DNA from: Halobacillus sp. A5
GTDB lineage: Bacteria; Bacillota; Bacilli; Bacillales; Halobacillaceae
Length of the DNA: 64,000 nucleotides
Assembly (NCBI RefSeq): GCF_024189315.1
Contig: NZ_JAIZEO010000003.1
Coordinates: 639,725 to 703,724 of the forward strand
Direction of reading: 5' to 3'
Shown here: positions 18,253 through 27,225 of the stretch, one piece after another
Layout: each line of letters opens with the position of its first letter
Numbering within the stretch: position 1 is the first letter of the stretch
Program-made: the position numbers and the translations under genes
The notes under the pieces: generated by a model
Databases searched by the model: none
Seen by the model: the letters and a program-made list of their open reading frames with translations, nothing else
What the model was told of the DNA's origin: nothing

Positions 18253-18759
18253 TTAATATTCGTCACCTACAGCGCTGTGAGCTAATCGGCTTGACGCAGC
18301 AGCAGCTATAGCTCCTACAATATCGTCTAAAAATGTGTGACATTGCCCGGAGGACTTATCATTAAGTTTTTGTAGTATGCCAGGTTTCTGTTTGTCAATG
18401 TACCCATAGTTTGTAAAGCCTATAGAACCGTACACATTTACAATCGAAAACGCTATGATTTCATCAACTCCATAAAGGCCTTCGTCTGCTGCTATTGTGG
18501 ATTGAAGAGGCTCTTCAAGGTTATTTTTCTCGGCTAACACATCGAGCTGGATACCAGTGATAATAGCATTTTGTACTTCTCGTTTCTTCAGAACTTGATG
18601 AACATTAAACCGGCAGTCTTCCATTGTTAAGTCAGGATGATATTTAGATTGTAAGTAATGAACTAATTCGGCCATATCATCTATGGTCACGCCTCTTTCT
18701 ATCAGCCAGTCTCTGGCTTTCTTTTCAAGCGTACTAACTTTACGATTTTCGTCTCTCAC
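18253..18759 (-). CDS. yutG: PgpA-family phosphatase-like protein YutG
   Basis: A 168-residue protein similar to phosphatidylglycerophosphatase A. The C-terminal half has the family motif around CHTFLDDIVGAIAAAASSRLAH, while the N-terminal part is soluble and charged. No strong transmembrane helices are evident, unlike E. coli PgpA, so the lipid-phosphatase function is uncertain. The start chosen is GTG at 18759 because AAGGGAGGG lies 7 bases before it; an ATG 30 bases further upstream has no site. In B. subtilis yutG is co-directional with yutF; here it is inverted relative to yutF. Confidence 0.82.
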   Translation of the reverse strand: MRDENRKVSTLEKKARDWLIERGVTIDDMAELVHYLQSKYHPDLTMEDCRFNVHQVLKKREVQNAIITGIQLDVLAEKNNLEEPLQSTIAADEGLYGVDEIIAFSIVNVYGSIGFTNYGYIDKQKPGILQKLNDKSSGQCHTFLDDIVGAIAAAASSRLAHSAVGDEY

Positions 18760-18856
18760 TCTGATGCCCTCCCTTAAGTACGTCAACACTTAAACTTCTT
18801 ACAAGATGAAAAGCGATAATAGTATTATACCAGAAGTGTATTACAGTTTTCTAAAA

Positions 18857-18886
18857 TTGTGTTATCCGCTTACAAAGCTTTATAAT
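18857..18886 (+). promoter_or_regulatory. Possible sigma-A promoter upstream of the hydroxyacid dehydrogenase
   Basis: TTGTGT (18857-18862) and a perfect TATAAT (18881-18886) are 18 bases apart, leaving a leader of about 100 bases before ATG 18993. Nothing recognisable is folded in that leader. Confidence 0.45.
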
Positions 18887-18992
18887 TAAGATATATTAAT
18901 AATTGGATGATGTTTTTATATGCCGCTAGTCAGCTAAGTTTCAACGATTATGTTTAGTCGAATTCTATAATTAAAAGCAGAGAGGTGAAAGC

Positions 18993-19961
18993 ATGGAGAA
19001 ACCATATATTTTCATAACAAGAAAACTTCCCGAGAACCTTATAGAAGAATTCAGGGAGCAATTTGATATTAAAATGTGGGAGAGTGAAGACCAGCCTGTT
19101 CCACGGAAGGTATTAGAGGATGAGGCTGTGAAAGCGCAAGGCTTATTAACTATGCTGACGGATCAAGTAGATGAAGAGCTGATAAACTCTGCTGAAGACT
19201 TAAGAATTGTAGCCAATATGGCTGTAGGATATGACAATATAGACGTAGAGGCAGCTAAAAAGTATAATGTTACAGTTACAAATACACCGGAGGTTTTAAC
19301 AGACACGACAGCTGATTTAACTTTCACTTTATTATTGACTGCCGCAAGACGTATAGTTGAAGCGGTTGATTACGTAAAGGGCGGAGAGTGGGGGCCATGG
19401 TCTCCTTTTCTGCTGGCTGGTTCAGATGTCCATCATAAAAAGTTGGGTATCATTGGTATGGGCCGAATAGGAGAGGCCGTAGCTAAACGTGCATTAGGGT
19501 TTGATATGGACGTCGTTTACTATAATAGATCAAGGAAGGAAGAGGTGGAGAAGAAATTAAATATACGCTATGAAGAGTGGTCAGAGTTAATTGCATCCTC
19601 TGATTACGTTATATGTCTTGTACCTTTAACAGATCAAACAAAACACTTATTTAATAATCAGGCTTTTAAGGAAATGAAGGACAGTGCGATCTTTGTTAAT
19701 GCCTCAAGAGGTCCTGTCGTAAATGAACAGCATTTGCTGGAGGCATTGCGAGCGGGGGAAATTCGTGGAGCTGGATTAGATGTGTTTGAAGAAGAACCGA
19801 TTTCTTCGGCTCATCCACTGCTTGCAATGGACAATGTCGTCTGCCTGCCTCACATTGGCTCTGCAAGTACCGAGACGAGAGAAGCAATGATCGAATTAAG
19901 TTTGAAAAATTTGGAAGGTCATTTACTTGGAAACGGAGCATTAACTCCCGTTTATTCATAA
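18993..19961 (+). CDS. D-2-hydroxyacid dehydrogenase (glyoxylate/hydroxypyruvate reductase type)
   Basis: A 322-residue NAD(P)-dependent D-2-hydroxyacid dehydrogenase. The nucleotide-binding loop is GMGRIG near residue 153. The catalytic Arg is in NASRGPVV, the Glu in GLDVFEEEP and the His in LPHIGSAS, so the active site is complete. Similarity is closest in style to D-glycerate dehydrogenase/glyoxylate reductase of Bacilli. ATG 18993 follows AGAGAGGTG. It is monocistronic, separated from convergent yutI by a terminator. The physiological substrate cannot be fixed from sequence. Confidence 0.88.
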   Translation: MEKPYIFITRKLPENLIEEFREQFDIKMWESEDQPVPRKVLEDEAVKAQGLLTMLTDQVDEELINSAEDLRIVANMAVGYDNIDVEAAKKYNVTVTNTPEVLTDTTADLTFTLLLTAARRIVEAVDYVKGGEWGPWSPFLLAGSDVHHKKLGIIGMGRIGEAVAKRALGFDMDVVYYNRSRKEEVEKKLNIRYEEWSELIASSDYVICLVPLTDQTKHLFNNQAFKEMKDSAIFVNASRGPVVNEQHLLEALRAGEIRGAGLDVFEEEPISSAHPLLAMDNVVCLPHIGSASTETREAMIELSLKNLEGHLLGNGALTPVYS

Positions 19962-19963
19962 AA

Positions 19964-19992
19964 AATCCGTACACAATATACGTGTACGGATT
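19964..19992. terminator. Terminator between the dehydrogenase and yutI
   Basis: A perfect 11-bp stem (AATCCGTACAC at 19964-19974 with 19982-19992). On the minus strand the stem is followed by TTTTTT, so it is a strong terminator for yutI. On the plus strand the T run is short. Confidence 0.85.
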
Positions 19993-20008
19993 GGCTGTAA
20001 GACCTATT

Positions 20009-20230
20009 TTAGAAAACCTGTTCTACTTCGTAAATCCCAGGCACTTCTTGAGCTAGAGCACGTTCAATGCCTGCTTTAAGAGTAATAGTAGAACTTGGGC
20101 AGTTACCACATGCTCCCATAAGGCGCAGGCGTACAATGCCATCTTCAACGTCAACAAGTTCTACGTCCCCGCCGTCACGAAGTAAAAATGGGCGAAGTTT
20201 ATTAAGTACTTCTTGAACTTGAGCTTCCAT
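20009..20230 (-). CDS. yutI: NifU C-terminal domain Fe-S carrier YutI
   Basis: A 73-residue NfuA-type domain with the cluster-binding CxxC in GACGNCPSS and the family start [17 protein letters not shown]. Nfu proteins carry assembled Fe-S clusters from the Suf scaffold to targets. ATG 20230 is preferred to TTG 20236 because AAAGGGGA then has about 10-base spacing. It is divergent from yuzD, and the shared region contains a Fur-box-like palindrome. With yutM and suf in the same window, it completes a Fe-S assembly and transfer set. Confidence 0.93.
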   Translation of the reverse strand: MEAQVQEVLNKLRPFLLRDGGDVELVDVEDGIVRLRLMGACGNCPSSTITLKAGIERALAQEVPGIYEVEQVF

Positions 20231-20310
20231 GTTCAATCTTCCCCTTTCGTTATTCTTATTATAAATCGAATTTATTAAAAAATCTATTCATGTCTCACTA
20301 AATTTTAAAT

Positions 20311-20325
20311 TGAGAACCATTTTCA
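20311..20325. promoter_or_regulatory. Fur-box-like palindrome between yutI and yuzD
   Basis: TGAGAACCATTTTCA matches 11 of the 14 fixed positions of the 7-1-7 Fur consensus TGATAATnATTATCA. It sits between divergent Fe-S-related genes. This is a sequence match only; Fur or another Fur-family regulator is inferred. Confidence 0.35.
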
Positions 20326-20392
20326 TTTTAACTTTTTTTTGAAGTTTTGTAAACTTGATGTATCAATAAAGAAGGTAACAGGGGGATTCCAT

Positions 20393-20719
20393 GTGAAAGA
20401 TAAAGTGCAAATTACTGTTTATGGAGCGGAGCAAAAGTGCGCAAGCTGTGTAAATGCACCAGGGTCTAAGGAAACGTATGAATGGCTGCAGGCTGCAATT
20501 CGAAGAAAATACCCGGAAGAACATTTATCTTATCGATATGTTGATATATTTAAAGCTCCACACGATTCGTCTGATCAAGATTATGTAAACCAGATTATGG
20601 AGGATGACTTATTTTATCCTTTAGTTCTTGTTAATGGCGAAATTGCGGGAGAAGGTAATCCAAGATTAAAAGACGTTTATACCAGCTTAGAAAAAAATGG
20701 TATTCGCCCTTTAGCGTAA
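20393..20719 (+). CDS. yuzD: YuzD family (DUF1462) thioredoxin-fold-like protein
   Basis: A 108-residue small protein with a CxxC in QKCASCVNAPGSKETYEWLQ and a C-terminal YPLVLVNGEIAGEGNPRL segment that resembles the cis-Pro and glutaredoxin-like end of thioredoxin folds. The function is unestablished. The start is GTG 20393, 6 bases after AGGGGGA. The ATG one base upstream is out of frame and meets TGA at once. In B. subtilis yuzD is also divergent from yutI, so the pairing is conserved. A role in Fe-S or thiol chemistry is inference. Confidence 0.85.
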   Translation: MKDKVQITVYGAEQKCASCVNAPGSKETYEWLQAAIRRKYPEEHLSYRYVDIFKAPHDSSDQDYVNQIMEDDLFYPLVLVNGEIAGEGNPRLKDVYTSLEKNGIRPLA

Positions 20720-20807
20720 TATTCTTTGTTAACCTTACCAATATATGTTGAAAAATGATATTATTATGTATGAACTGGGGTTTCATCCGGGTTAAAGAGG
20801 TGAGAGG

Positions 20808-21044
20808 ATGAATCCATTAATTGAGTTTTGTGTGAACAATTTAATCAGCGGCTCTGATGTAGCAATGGAAGAGCTTGAGAAAGATCCAGATTTAGATGTC
20901 GTGGAATACGGCTGTTTAAGTCACTGCGGCATTTGTTCACAAGGTTTGTTTGCTTTAGTAAACGGAGAACGAGTAATGGCTGATACTGCTGATGAGCTTG
21001 TTTCTAATATATATCAACACCTGGAGGAGAACCCCCTGTTTTAA
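20808..21044 (+). CDS. yuzB: YuzB family (DUF1450) small protein
   Basis: A 78-residue protein with cysteines in the pattern FCVNN and [20 protein letters not shown], typical of DUF1450. The cysteine arrangement suggests a metal or Fe-S ligand set, but this has not been demonstrated to my knowledge. ATG 20808 follows AAGAGGTGAGAGG. It lies between yuzD and yutM on the same strand, and a terminator separates it from yutM. Confidence 0.86.
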   Translation: MNPLIEFCVNNLISGSDVAMEELEKDPDLDVVEYGCLSHCGICSQGLFALVNGERVMADTADELVSNIYQHLEENPLF

Positions 21045-21061
21045 GCGCAGATCGGCTTTTC

Positions 21062-21094
21062 ACCTATGCAGCGGCAGCTGCATAGGTTTATTTA
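21062..21094 (+). terminator. Terminator after yuzB
   Basis: A perfect 11-bp stem (ACCTATGCAGC at 21062-21072 with 21077-21087) has a GGCA loop and is followed by TTTATTT. Confidence 0.8.
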
Positions 21095-21109
21095 GTATAG
21101 TCTATTTAT

Positions 21110-21138
21110 TTGATAAAAAGAATGACAGTTAGTATACT
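21110..21138 (+). promoter_or_regulatory. Sigma-A promoter of yutM
   Basis: TTGATA (21110-21115) and TATACT (21133-21138) are spaced by exactly 17 bases, about 30 bases before the yutM start codon. Confidence 0.7.
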
Positions 21139-21168
21139 TTTAGTAACGAATGAAAGGAGAGTCTTATC

Positions 21169-21531
21169 ATGATTCTTAATATTACAGATGCGGCCAATCA
21201 CCAGATTCAGCAGATGGTAAAAGAAGAAGAATCTACAAACGTCAGCCTTCGTTTCGGTGTGAAAGGCGGCGGATGCAGTGGATTGTCGTATGCCATGGGT
21301 TTTGAAGATGACATTAATGAAGAATTAGATACGATAGAAGAACACAATGGAATTCCAGTGGTCATTCGAACGCAGGATATTCCGATCATTGAAGGTACAA
21401 AAATCGACTTTAAACAAAATATGATGGGCGGCGGGTTTACGATCGATAATCCGAATGCCATTGTATCGTGCGGCTGCGGATCTTCTTTTAAAACAGCTAC
21501 CAATGAAGGAACGCCGGATCCAAACTGTTAA
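21169..21531 (+). CDS. yutM: HesB/IscA-family Fe-S assembly protein YutM
   Basis: A 120-residue A-type carrier. The three expected cysteines are in GGGCSGLSY and the C-terminal CGCGSSF, forming the Fe-S or iron site. It should act with Suf and Nfu in delivering clusters. ATG 21169 follows AAAGGAGAG, and a good promoter precedes it, so it is expressed on its own. It is followed by a very stable hairpin shared with yumC. Confidence 0.93.
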   Translation: MILNITDAANHQIQQMVKEEESTNVSLRFGVKGGGCSGLSYAMGFEDDINEELDTIEEHNGIPVVIRTQDIPIIEGTKIDFKQNMMGGGFTIDNPNAIVSCGCGSSFKTATNEGTPDPNC

Positions 21532-21536
21532 AGAAA

Positions 21537-21576
21537 AAAACTCCTCCATCCTGACTCCAGGATGGAGGAGTTTTAT
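21537..21576. terminator. Bidirectional terminator between yutM and yumC
   Basis: A perfect 17-bp stem (21537-21553 with 21558-21574, AAAACTCCTCCATCCTG and its complement) has an ACTC loop, with T runs on both sides. Confidence 0.93.
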
Positions 21577-21577
21577 T

Positions 21578-22564
21578 TTAGGAAAACATGCTGGTGGAAT
21601 GCTTAGGCTGCACCCGGGCATCTGGATCCATATAAGCTTTAGCGTTATTTACTGCTGTTGGACCTTCTCCAAATCCGGAAGCAATTAATTTTACTTTCCC
21701 AGGATACGTACAGATATCTCCAGCGGCGTAAATCCCCTTAATGTTGGTTTCCATTTTCGAATTAACTACAATACTGTTCTTTTCAATTTCTAGTTCCCAT
21801 TCTTTAATTGGCCCCAGAGAAGAAATAAATCCATAATTAACGATAACTTCATCTACATCAATTGTTTTTATTTCATCACCTTTTACTTTATGAAGTTCAA
21901 CTTGGTTGATCCGGTGATCTCCCGTCATCGTCTCAGGAGTGTAGGGCGTTAGTAAATTAACCTTAGAGTTATTTAATTGTTCAACGCTGTGTTCATGGGC
22001 TCTAAACTTGTCACGTCTATGGACAAGATGAACCTGTTTGGCGATAGGTTCCAGCATTAATGCCCAGTCTACTGCAGAATCTCCGCCTCCGCAGATCATT
22101 ACATTTTTGTCGGCAAATTTATTCATGTCGTCTACATAGTAATGAAGGTTCGTATTTTCGAATTTCTCTGTATCCGCAATTTTTAAGCGTCTCGGTTGAA
22201 ACGCTCCATTTCCGGCTGTAACCACTATCGTCTTAGTATAGTGTACTTCTTTGTTAGTTGTCAGCTTAAAGGAGTTGTCCTCCAGTCTTTCAATGGTTTG
22301 AACTTCCTGCTCTAATGATACCGCAGGTTCAAATGCTAATGCCTGTTCTTTTAAATTGTCCACTAACTCCTGAGCCCCTACTCTTGGAAAACCCGCAACG
22401 TCAAATATATATTTTTCAGGGTAGAGAGCTGATAGCTGACCACCCAGGTGAGGTAAGCTTTCAATAATTTTAACACTGGCCTGGCGCATACCACCATAGA
22501 AAGCTGTGAATAATCCGGTGGGACCGCCGCCAATAACCGTAATGTCGTAAACTTTATCGCTCAT
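21578..22564 (-). CDS. yumC: Ferredoxin/flavodoxin-NADP+ reductase YumC
   Basis: A 328-residue thioredoxin-reductase-like FAD enzyme. The FAD-binding [10 protein letters not shown] motif is near the N terminus and the NADPH-binding [12 protein letters not shown] near residue 160. It lacks the CxxC of thioredoxin reductase, as expected for the YumC-type reductase. It supplies reduced ferredoxin or flavodoxin. The start ATG 22564 is chosen because GGGGGA is about 9 bases upstream; ATG 22570 is too close. It is divergent from ndh across a region with a cre-like site. Confidence 0.93.
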   Translation of the reverse strand: MSDKVYDITVIGGGPTGLFTAFYGGMRQASVKIIESLPHLGGQLSALYPEKYIFDVAGFPRVGAQELVDNLKEQALAFEPAVSLEQEVQTIERLEDNSFKLTTNKEVHYTKTIVVTAGNGAFQPRRLKIADTEKFENTNLHYYVDDMNKFADKNVMICGGGDSAVDWALMLEPIAKQVHLVHRRDKFRAHEHSVEQLNNSKVNLLTPYTPETMTGDHRINQVELHKVKGDEIKTIDVDEVIVNYGFISSLGPIKEWELEIEKNSIVVNSKMETNIKGIYAAGDICTYPGKVKLIASGFGEGPTAVNNAKAYMDPDARVQPKHSTSMFS

Positions 22565-22647
22565 AATCATTGTCCCCCTATTAAAATTCAAATTACACTT
22601 TTTCTATTCTATCATAAAAAAGCGTACGATGAGGAGAGAAGATAAAG

Positions 22648-22660
22648 GGAAAGCGCTTTC
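22648..22660. promoter_or_regulatory. Candidate catabolite-responsive element (cre)
   Basis: The palindrome GGAAAGCGCTTTC differs from the cre core TGNAANCGNWNNC only at the first base. It lies between divergent yumC and ndh, upstream of both, which suggests CcpA influence on respiratory genes. No experimental support is visible here. Confidence 0.45.
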
Positions 22661-22704
22661 TAATTGTTTAAAAATTTAAACTTTTCGGATAAAACGACAA
22701 AGGG

Positions 22705-22733
22705 TTGAAAATATAAAAAAAAACGTCTAATAT
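22705..22733 (+). promoter_or_regulatory. Possible promoter of the type II NADH dehydrogenase gene
   Basis: TTGAAA (22705-22710) and TAATAT (22728-22733) are 17 bases apart. A perfect TTGACA follows at 22733, but it has only a poor -10. A TTGTG-N10-CACAA palindrome sits at about 22809-22828, near but not at the Rex spacing of 8. Confidence 0.4.
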
Positions 22734-22860
22734 TGACACTAGAAAACATTTAACGATTTTGTGACAGAAATATATACGAAACGACAGGCTCTTTTTTTAT
22801 GCAGGATTGTGTGAAACGAGTCACAAGGAAACAAATTAAATAGAGATGGAAGTGATAAGG

Positions 22861-24081
22861 ATGAAAAACCCTAATATTGTCATTCTTGGTGCTGGTTACG
22901 GCGGAATTATGACAGCAGTGAAATTACAGAAGAGCCTTGGACCTAATGAAGCCAATATTACTCTAGTAAATAAGCACAGCTATCATTATCAGACAACTTG
23001 GCTTCATGAGAATGCAGCTGGAACGCTTCATCATGATCGTACGCGCATCAATATTAAAGATGTTGTGAATACGAGTCAGGTTAATTTTGTTCAGGATACA
23101 GTGGCCAGTATTCTTCCTGAAGAGAAGAAGGTTGTCCTTGAAAACGGAGAGCTTTCTTATGATTATTTAGTTATTGGTCTTGGGTTTGAAGCGGCAACAT
23201 TTGGAATTCCAGGTCTTAAAGAACATGCCTATACGATTAACAGTATTAATAGTGCCCGTCTGCTTCGCCAGCACATTGAATATAACTTTGCAAAATATAA
23301 TAATGAGGCCGCTCCTAAAGAAGAGCGTTTGAACATTGTTGTCGGCGGTGCCGGATTCACTGGTATAGAGTTTGTAGGTGAGCTTGCTAATCGCATACCT
23401 GAACTGTGCAAAGAATATGACATCCCCCGTGAAAAAGTTCGTATCATTAACGTTGAAGCGGCACCAACAGCACTTCCAGGGTTTGATCCTGAACTTGTAG
23501 AGTATGCGATGAACTCTCTTGAAGCAAGAGGTGTAGAATTCAAAATTGGTGCTATGATTAAAGAAGTTACTGAAAACAAGCTGGTATTTGAAAAAGATGA
23601 GCAGCGTGAAGAGATTGCAACAAACACAGTTGTATGGGCTGCAGGGGTGAGAGGTAACTCTCTTGTTGAAGAATCAGGATTCGAAGCAAACCGCGGCCGT
23701 ATGCCGGTTGAGCCGGATTTAAGAAGCAAGCAGTACCCTGAAGTATTTATCGTAGGGGATTGTGCTCTTATCTTTAACGAAGAAACAGAGCGCCCTTACC
23801 CGCCGACAGCCCAGATCGCTATTCAAATGGCTGAAAATACAGCAGCGAACCTTACAAAACTGGTGAAAGGGGACGACCACATCGAACCGTTTAAACCAGA
23901 TTTGAAAGGTACAGTCGCTTCTTTAGGACATAATGACGCCATTGGAGTAGTATTTGATGATAAGAAGTTGTTTGGGTGGTCTGCAACGGCAATGAAAAAA
24001 GTCATTGATAACAGATATCTTCTTAAACTAGGCGGTCCTAGTTTACTACTGAAAAAAGGAAAGCTGAATTTCTTTAAATAA
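22861..24081 (+). CDS. ndh: Type II NADH:quinone dehydrogenase (Ndh/YumB-like)
   Basis: A 406-residue single-subunit NDH-2. The FAD-binding GAGYGG is at residues 10-15 and a second Rossmann motif [14 protein letters not shown] lies near 165. Motifs WAAGVRGN and VGDCA precede a C-terminal amphipathic stretch thought to bind the membrane in this family. It oxidises NADH and reduces menaquinone, whose synthesis genes lie 18 kb away. ATG 22861 gives the usual short N terminus; ATG 22846 is possible. The next genes yuiB and yuiC are also its neighbours in B. subtilis. Confidence 0.92.
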   Translation: MKNPNIVILGAGYGGIMTAVKLQKSLGPNEANITLVNKHSYHYQTTWLHENAAGTLHHDRTRINIKDVVNTSQVNFVQDTVASILPEEKKVVLENGELSYDYLVIGLGFEAATFGIPGLKEHAYTINSINSARLLRQHIEYNFAKYNNEAAPKEERLNIVVGGAGFTGIEFVGELANRIPELCKEYDIPREKVRIINVEAAPTALPGFDPELVEYAMNSLEARGVEFKIGAMIKEVTENKLVFEKDEQREEIATNTVVWAAGVRGNSLVEESGFEANRGRMPVEPDLRSKQYPEVFIVGDCALIFNEETERPYPPTAQIAIQMAENTAANLTKLVKGDDHIEPFKPDLKGTVASLGHNDAIGVVFDDKKLFGWSATAMKKVIDNRYLLKLGGPSLLLKKGKLNFFK

Positions 24082-24094
24082 AGGAAGATGAGAA

Positions 24095-24127
24095 AAGCAA
24101 AGACAGCTGGTCTGTCTTTGCTTTTTT
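24095..24127 (+). terminator. Terminator after ndh
   Basis: A 12-bp perfect stem (AAGCAAAGACAG at 24095-24106 with 24112-24123) and CTGGT loop, followed by TTTT. Confidence 0.9.
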
Positions 24128-24147
24128 AAAAGTAGGGGGATCTTCTC

Positions 24148-24465
24148 TTGAATATTGTACAATTTGCTGTTTCCATGCTTCTGTTTTTTGTGCTCTTTTT
24201 TGGTATTGGATTTTTATTAAATATGATTTTGCGTTCTTCCTGGATCATGGCTTTCACCTATCCCGTAATCGTTTTACTTATTGTCGATAATTTCAAATCC
24301 AGCTTATACTTTACCAATCCCTCAGAAGCCTTTACTACTGTACTTGGATTGCTGGCAAATTTAAAAGCTGTGGATATAGTTATTTTATCAAGTGGGTTTA
24401 TAGGTACCATTGCCGCGGGTTTAGTAATTAGGTGGCTTAGAAAGAATGGCTATCAAATGTTTTAA
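24148..24465 (+). CDS. yuiB: YuiB-like membrane protein
   Basis: A 105-residue protein with three predicted membrane segments (LLFFVLFFGIGFLLNMIL, SWIMAFTYPVIVLLIV and ILSSGFIGTIAAGLVI). The start is a TTG at 24148, 7 bases after AGTAGGGGGA, and no ATG is available upstream. Position between ndh and the 3D-domain gene matches B. subtilis yuiB. The function is unknown. Confidence 0.85.
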   Translation: MNIVQFAVSMLLFFVLFFGIGFLLNMILRSSWIMAFTYPVIVLLIVDNFKSSLYFTNPSEAFTTVLGLLANLKAVDIVILSSGFIGTIAAGLVIRWLRKNGYQMF

Positions 24466-24533
24466 CCACTGAGCTAGAAGTTGAATAGGAAGTAGATCCA
24501 TTGGACATGATGAACATCGAGAGGTGATTCATC

Positions 24534-25163
24534 ATGTTTTTAATTTTAAAGAGGCTCACTTTGTGTCTTCTGTTTATTGCGGCTGCTTATAGTACGTGGT
24601 ACAGCATCTCAAATGTATCAATTAAAGATCTAAATGAGTGGTTTGCAAGTAAAGAAAGGGAAAAAGAGCGGGTAAACTATCATACTTCCATTGAACAGGC
24701 AGCAGCTGCACAATCGGCAGTCGATCCAGGTTTAAAAGATGTATTAGACTTGAATCAGTATCCTTCACATAAAGTTACAGCTACAGGGTACACCGCAGGA
24801 TATGAATCAACTGGTAAAAATGAAGACCATCCTGCGTATGGTATCACTTATTCCGGGGTAGAAGTTACCCGGGATTTATATTCTACAATTGCTGCAGACC
24901 CTGAAGTTTTTCCTATAGGTACTGTTCTCTTCATACCTGGCTATGGATATGGTGTCGTTGCGGACACGGGATCTGCGATTAAAGGGAACAGGCTTGATTT
25001 ATATTATCCTTCGGTAGACGCTGTTTATAATAATTGGGGAAAGCAGGACCTTGAGGTTTATGTAATTGAAAAGGGAGACGGAACTTTACAGCAGGAAGAC
25101 CTCATTCATTACAATGACAACGATACTTTGGAAGTGTATAGAGAATCGATCTTAAACGAATAA
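24534..25163 (+). CDS. yuiC: 3D-domain (MltA-like) cell-wall protein YuiC
   Basis: A 209-residue exported protein. The N-terminal hydrophobic stretch [16 protein letters not shown] acts as a signal anchor, then a linker leads to a 3D domain. The domain shows [10 protein letters not shown], the conserved [19 protein letters not shown] with its catalytic-type Asp residues, and a C-terminal EVYVIEKG. 3D domains are lytic transglycosylase-like. B. subtilis YuiC is described as a stationary-phase muralytic factor of the resuscitation-promoting type, so a wall-cleaving role is inferred. ATG 24534 follows GAGGTGA. Confidence 0.85.
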   Translation: MFLILKRLTLCLLFIAAAYSTWYSISNVSIKDLNEWFASKEREKERVNYHTSIEQAAAAQSAVDPGLKDVLDLNQYPSHKVTATGYTAGYESTGKNEDHPAYGITYSGVEVTRDLYSTIAADPEVFPIGTVLFIPGYGYGVVADTGSAIKGNRLDLYYPSVDAVYNNWGKQDLEVYVIEKGDGTLQQEDLIHYNDNDTLEVYRESILNE

Positions 25164-25198
25164 AATCCGGTCTTTATTTAAAATAAAGCCGGATTTTC
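25162..25198. terminator. Bidirectional terminator between yuiC and yuiD
   Basis: A 16-bp stem with one mismatch (AAAATCCGGTCTTTATT with its partner) sits between convergent stops, with A and T runs on both flanks. Confidence 0.85.
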
Positions 25199-25675
25199 CT
25201 ATTTAAACATTGCGTATAAGAAAGTAGCAAGTAAAATACCAGTTAATCCTCCGAAAAATACTTCGATCGGCTTGTGCCCCAACAATTCTTTTAATTCTTC
25301 CCGCTTTTGAAATTGCTCTTTATTTGACCATTCTCTTGCTTCATTAACAAAACGATGAAAATCATTAAGGAGTATATTCAGCATGATTGCCTGCTCTCCT
25401 GTCTGACGTCTCACCCCTGTGGAGTCAAACATGACGATAATTGTAAATACAGCAGCGATGGCAAACATAGAAGAATCAAACCCCTGGTCTAAACCAACAG
25501 CTGTTGAAAGAGCGGTTACTGCTGCAGAATGGCTGCTGGGCATGCCGCCGGTACTAAAAGCGAGACCAGGATTCAGGGCGCGGGATGCTATGAATTGTAT
25601 AGGGATTTTAATGACTTGAGCAAATATAATAGCGGCGATAGAAGCCCATAAAGGAAAATTCTGAAGTAAATCCAT
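25199..25675 (-). CDS. yuiD: Divergent PAP2 family membrane protein YuiD
   Basis: A 158-residue membrane protein with about four helices. It carries the divergent PAP2 signature GGMPSSHSAAVTALS (Ser-His-Ser) and TGVRRQTGEQA, and ends with GHKPIEVFFGGLTGILLA. The fold suggests an acid-phosphatase-like site. ATG 25675 gives the family-length MDLLQNFPL start. A GAGAGAGG Shine-Dalgarno sequence lies 15 bases upstream, so the TTG at 25687 or ATG at 25690 remain possible. It is convergent with yuiC. Confidence 0.85.
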   Translation of the reverse strand: MDLLQNFPLWASIAAIIFAQVIKIPIQFIASRALNPGLAFSTGGMPSSHSAAVTALSTAVGLDQGFDSSMFAIAAVFTIIVMFDSTGVRRQTGEQAIMLNILLNDFHRFVNEAREWSNKEQFQKREELKELLGHKPIEVFFGGLTGILLATFLYAMFK

Positions 25676-25793
25676 TTCTGTATACAACATCCTCTCTCTA
25701 CGAATATGAAAGTAGTATAATGATTGTAGCATACAACTAAAATATTTGTCCTTCACGTGCATAGGAAGTATGTGTAGTTTTAGTGTAAAATAA

Positions 25794-25830
25794 AAAATAG
25801 AATGTCGAGGGGTTCTCGACATTCTATTTT
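25794..25830 (-). terminator. Terminator of deoD
   Basis: A perfect 16-bp stem (AAAATAGAATGTCGAG and its complement 25815-25830) has a GGGTT loop. Read on the minus strand it is followed by TTTTTT. It begins at the deoD stop codon. Confidence 0.9.
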
Positions 25831-26541
25831 CTATTCTTGAACAGCAGCTTCTAAGGCTACTTCAATCATTTCATTAAAAGTAGATTGACGTTCTTCAGAA
25901 GAAGTTTCTTCCCCTGTAAGGATGTGATCGCTCACAGTTAAAACAGACAAGGCTTCACGGCCGTATTTAGCAGCTAAAGTATATAGAGCTGTGGTTTCCA
26001 TTTCAACCGCAAGCACATTGTACTTAGCGAGCAGGTTGAAGAGGTCCATAGCATGGTCTCGATAAAAGCTGTCGCTCGTAAATACATTTCCGACGCGCAG
26101 CTTCAGTCCCTTGTTAATACCTGCTTCATAAGCATTTTTTAGTAAGTTGAAATTAGCTGTAGGGGCGTAGTCAATACCGCCAAATACCATGCGGTTCATT
26201 TGAGAGTCTGTAGTAGACGTAGAAGCTAATATAACGTCACGGACTTTTACATCCTTTTGAAGAGCACCACATGTGCCTACACGAATTAATTTTTGGACAT
26301 CATAACTCTCCATTAATTCATTAATATAAATGGAAATGGAAGGTACACCCATTCCAGTACCTTGAACGGAAATACGTTCGCCTCTATAAGTTCCTGTGTA
26401 GCCATACATGCCGCGCACTTCGTTGTAGCAAACGGCGTCTTCTAGGAAGTTTTCAGCTATATACTTCGCCCTTAACGGGTCTCCAGGCAGTAAGATTTTA
26501 TCTGCAATATCTCCAGGTTTTGCTCCAATATGTACACTCAT
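25831..26541 (-). CDS. deoD: Purine-nucleoside phosphorylase DeoD
   Basis: A 236-residue hexameric-type purine-nucleoside phosphorylase, which cleaves purine (deoxy)nucleosides with phosphate in the salvage pathway. The start [20 protein letters not shown], the phosphate and base binding RVGTCGALQ and [16 protein letters not shown], and the catalytic Asp in SDHIL are all present. ATG 26541 follows AAGGAGG. An in-frame upstream extension to 26823 has no ribosome-binding site and overlaps the divergent khtT. It is a single gene with its own terminator. Confidence 0.95.
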   Translation of the reverse strand: MSVHIGAKPGDIADKILLPGDPLRAKYIAENFLEDAVCYNEVRGMYGYTGTYRGERISVQGTGMGVPSISIYINELMESYDVQKLIRVGTCGALQKDVKVRDVILASTSTTDSQMNRMVFGGIDYAPTANFNLLKNAYEAGINKGLKLRVGNVFTSDSFYRDHAMDLFNLLAKYNVLAVEMETTALYTLAAKYGREALSVLTVSDHILTGEETSSEERQSTFNEMIEVALEAAVQE

Positions 26542-26730
26542 TAGTTTGACCTCCTTATCGTTATCTAGCACTTTTAAAATTACCATAACAATTTGTAGAA
26601 AACAAATAAACAAGTGGAATGGCAAATTGTCAACTGATAGAATAAACTTAATAAATAGACCGCTGCCAGGTTTATAATAAGAGTTTACGACTGAAAAGGA
26701 ACTCATTGCGGCACAGAAAGGAATGTTAAG

Positions 26731-27219
26731 ATGAATATTTCCATCTCTCAACTTCCTGGTATTGGACAAAAAATTTCTTTGAAAACAGCTGAAGAAAGCA
26801 TGCTTGTATTGATTGTCCATCATACGGGGAAGAGAGAATTATATTTTTTTGATGATCAGGATAGTGAAGAAGCAGATTTTGCAATGGATTTGACTTCCGA
26901 TGAGACGCGTGAGCTTGGGGCGCAGCTTCTTGGAGCTACTTATCAGCCTGTTAACGCTGATCAGCTTAAGATGTTTAAGAATCAAATCGTTATTGACTGG
27001 ATCGAATTGAAACCAAGCTCGCCGATTGTTTACAAGACCATTGAGGAGTCTGAGGTGCGGAACTTAACCGGGGTAACTATTATAGGTATTATAAAAGGGG
27101 ATGAGACAATTGCCATTCCGGAGGCTGATACTAAATTACAGCCTGGAGATGTCATTATGTCCATTGGAAAGCAGGACCAAATAGACAGCATGATCGCTCT
27201 GTGTAATGGAGGGGAATGA
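26731..27219 (+). CDS. khtT: K+/H+ antiporter regulatory subunit KhtT
   Basis: A 162-residue soluble protein whose C-terminal half is an RCK_C domain ([20 protein letters not shown], then [11 protein letters not shown]). In B. subtilis KhtT gates the KhtU potassium/proton antiporter, and c-di-AMP binds to it. ATG 26731 follows AAAGGAATG. The next gene is the membrane subunit, only 6 bases after this stop. The third gene of the B. subtilis operon, khtS, is not seen here. Confidence 0.9.
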   Translation: MNISISQLPGIGQKISLKTAEESMLVLIVHHTGKRELYFFDDQDSEEADFAMDLTSDETRELGAQLLGATYQPVNADQLKMFKNQIVIDWIELKPSSPIVYKTIEESEVRNLTGVTIIGIIKGDETIAIPEADTKLQPGDVIMSIGKQDQIDSMIALCNGGE

Positions 27220-27225
27220 TCAAAC

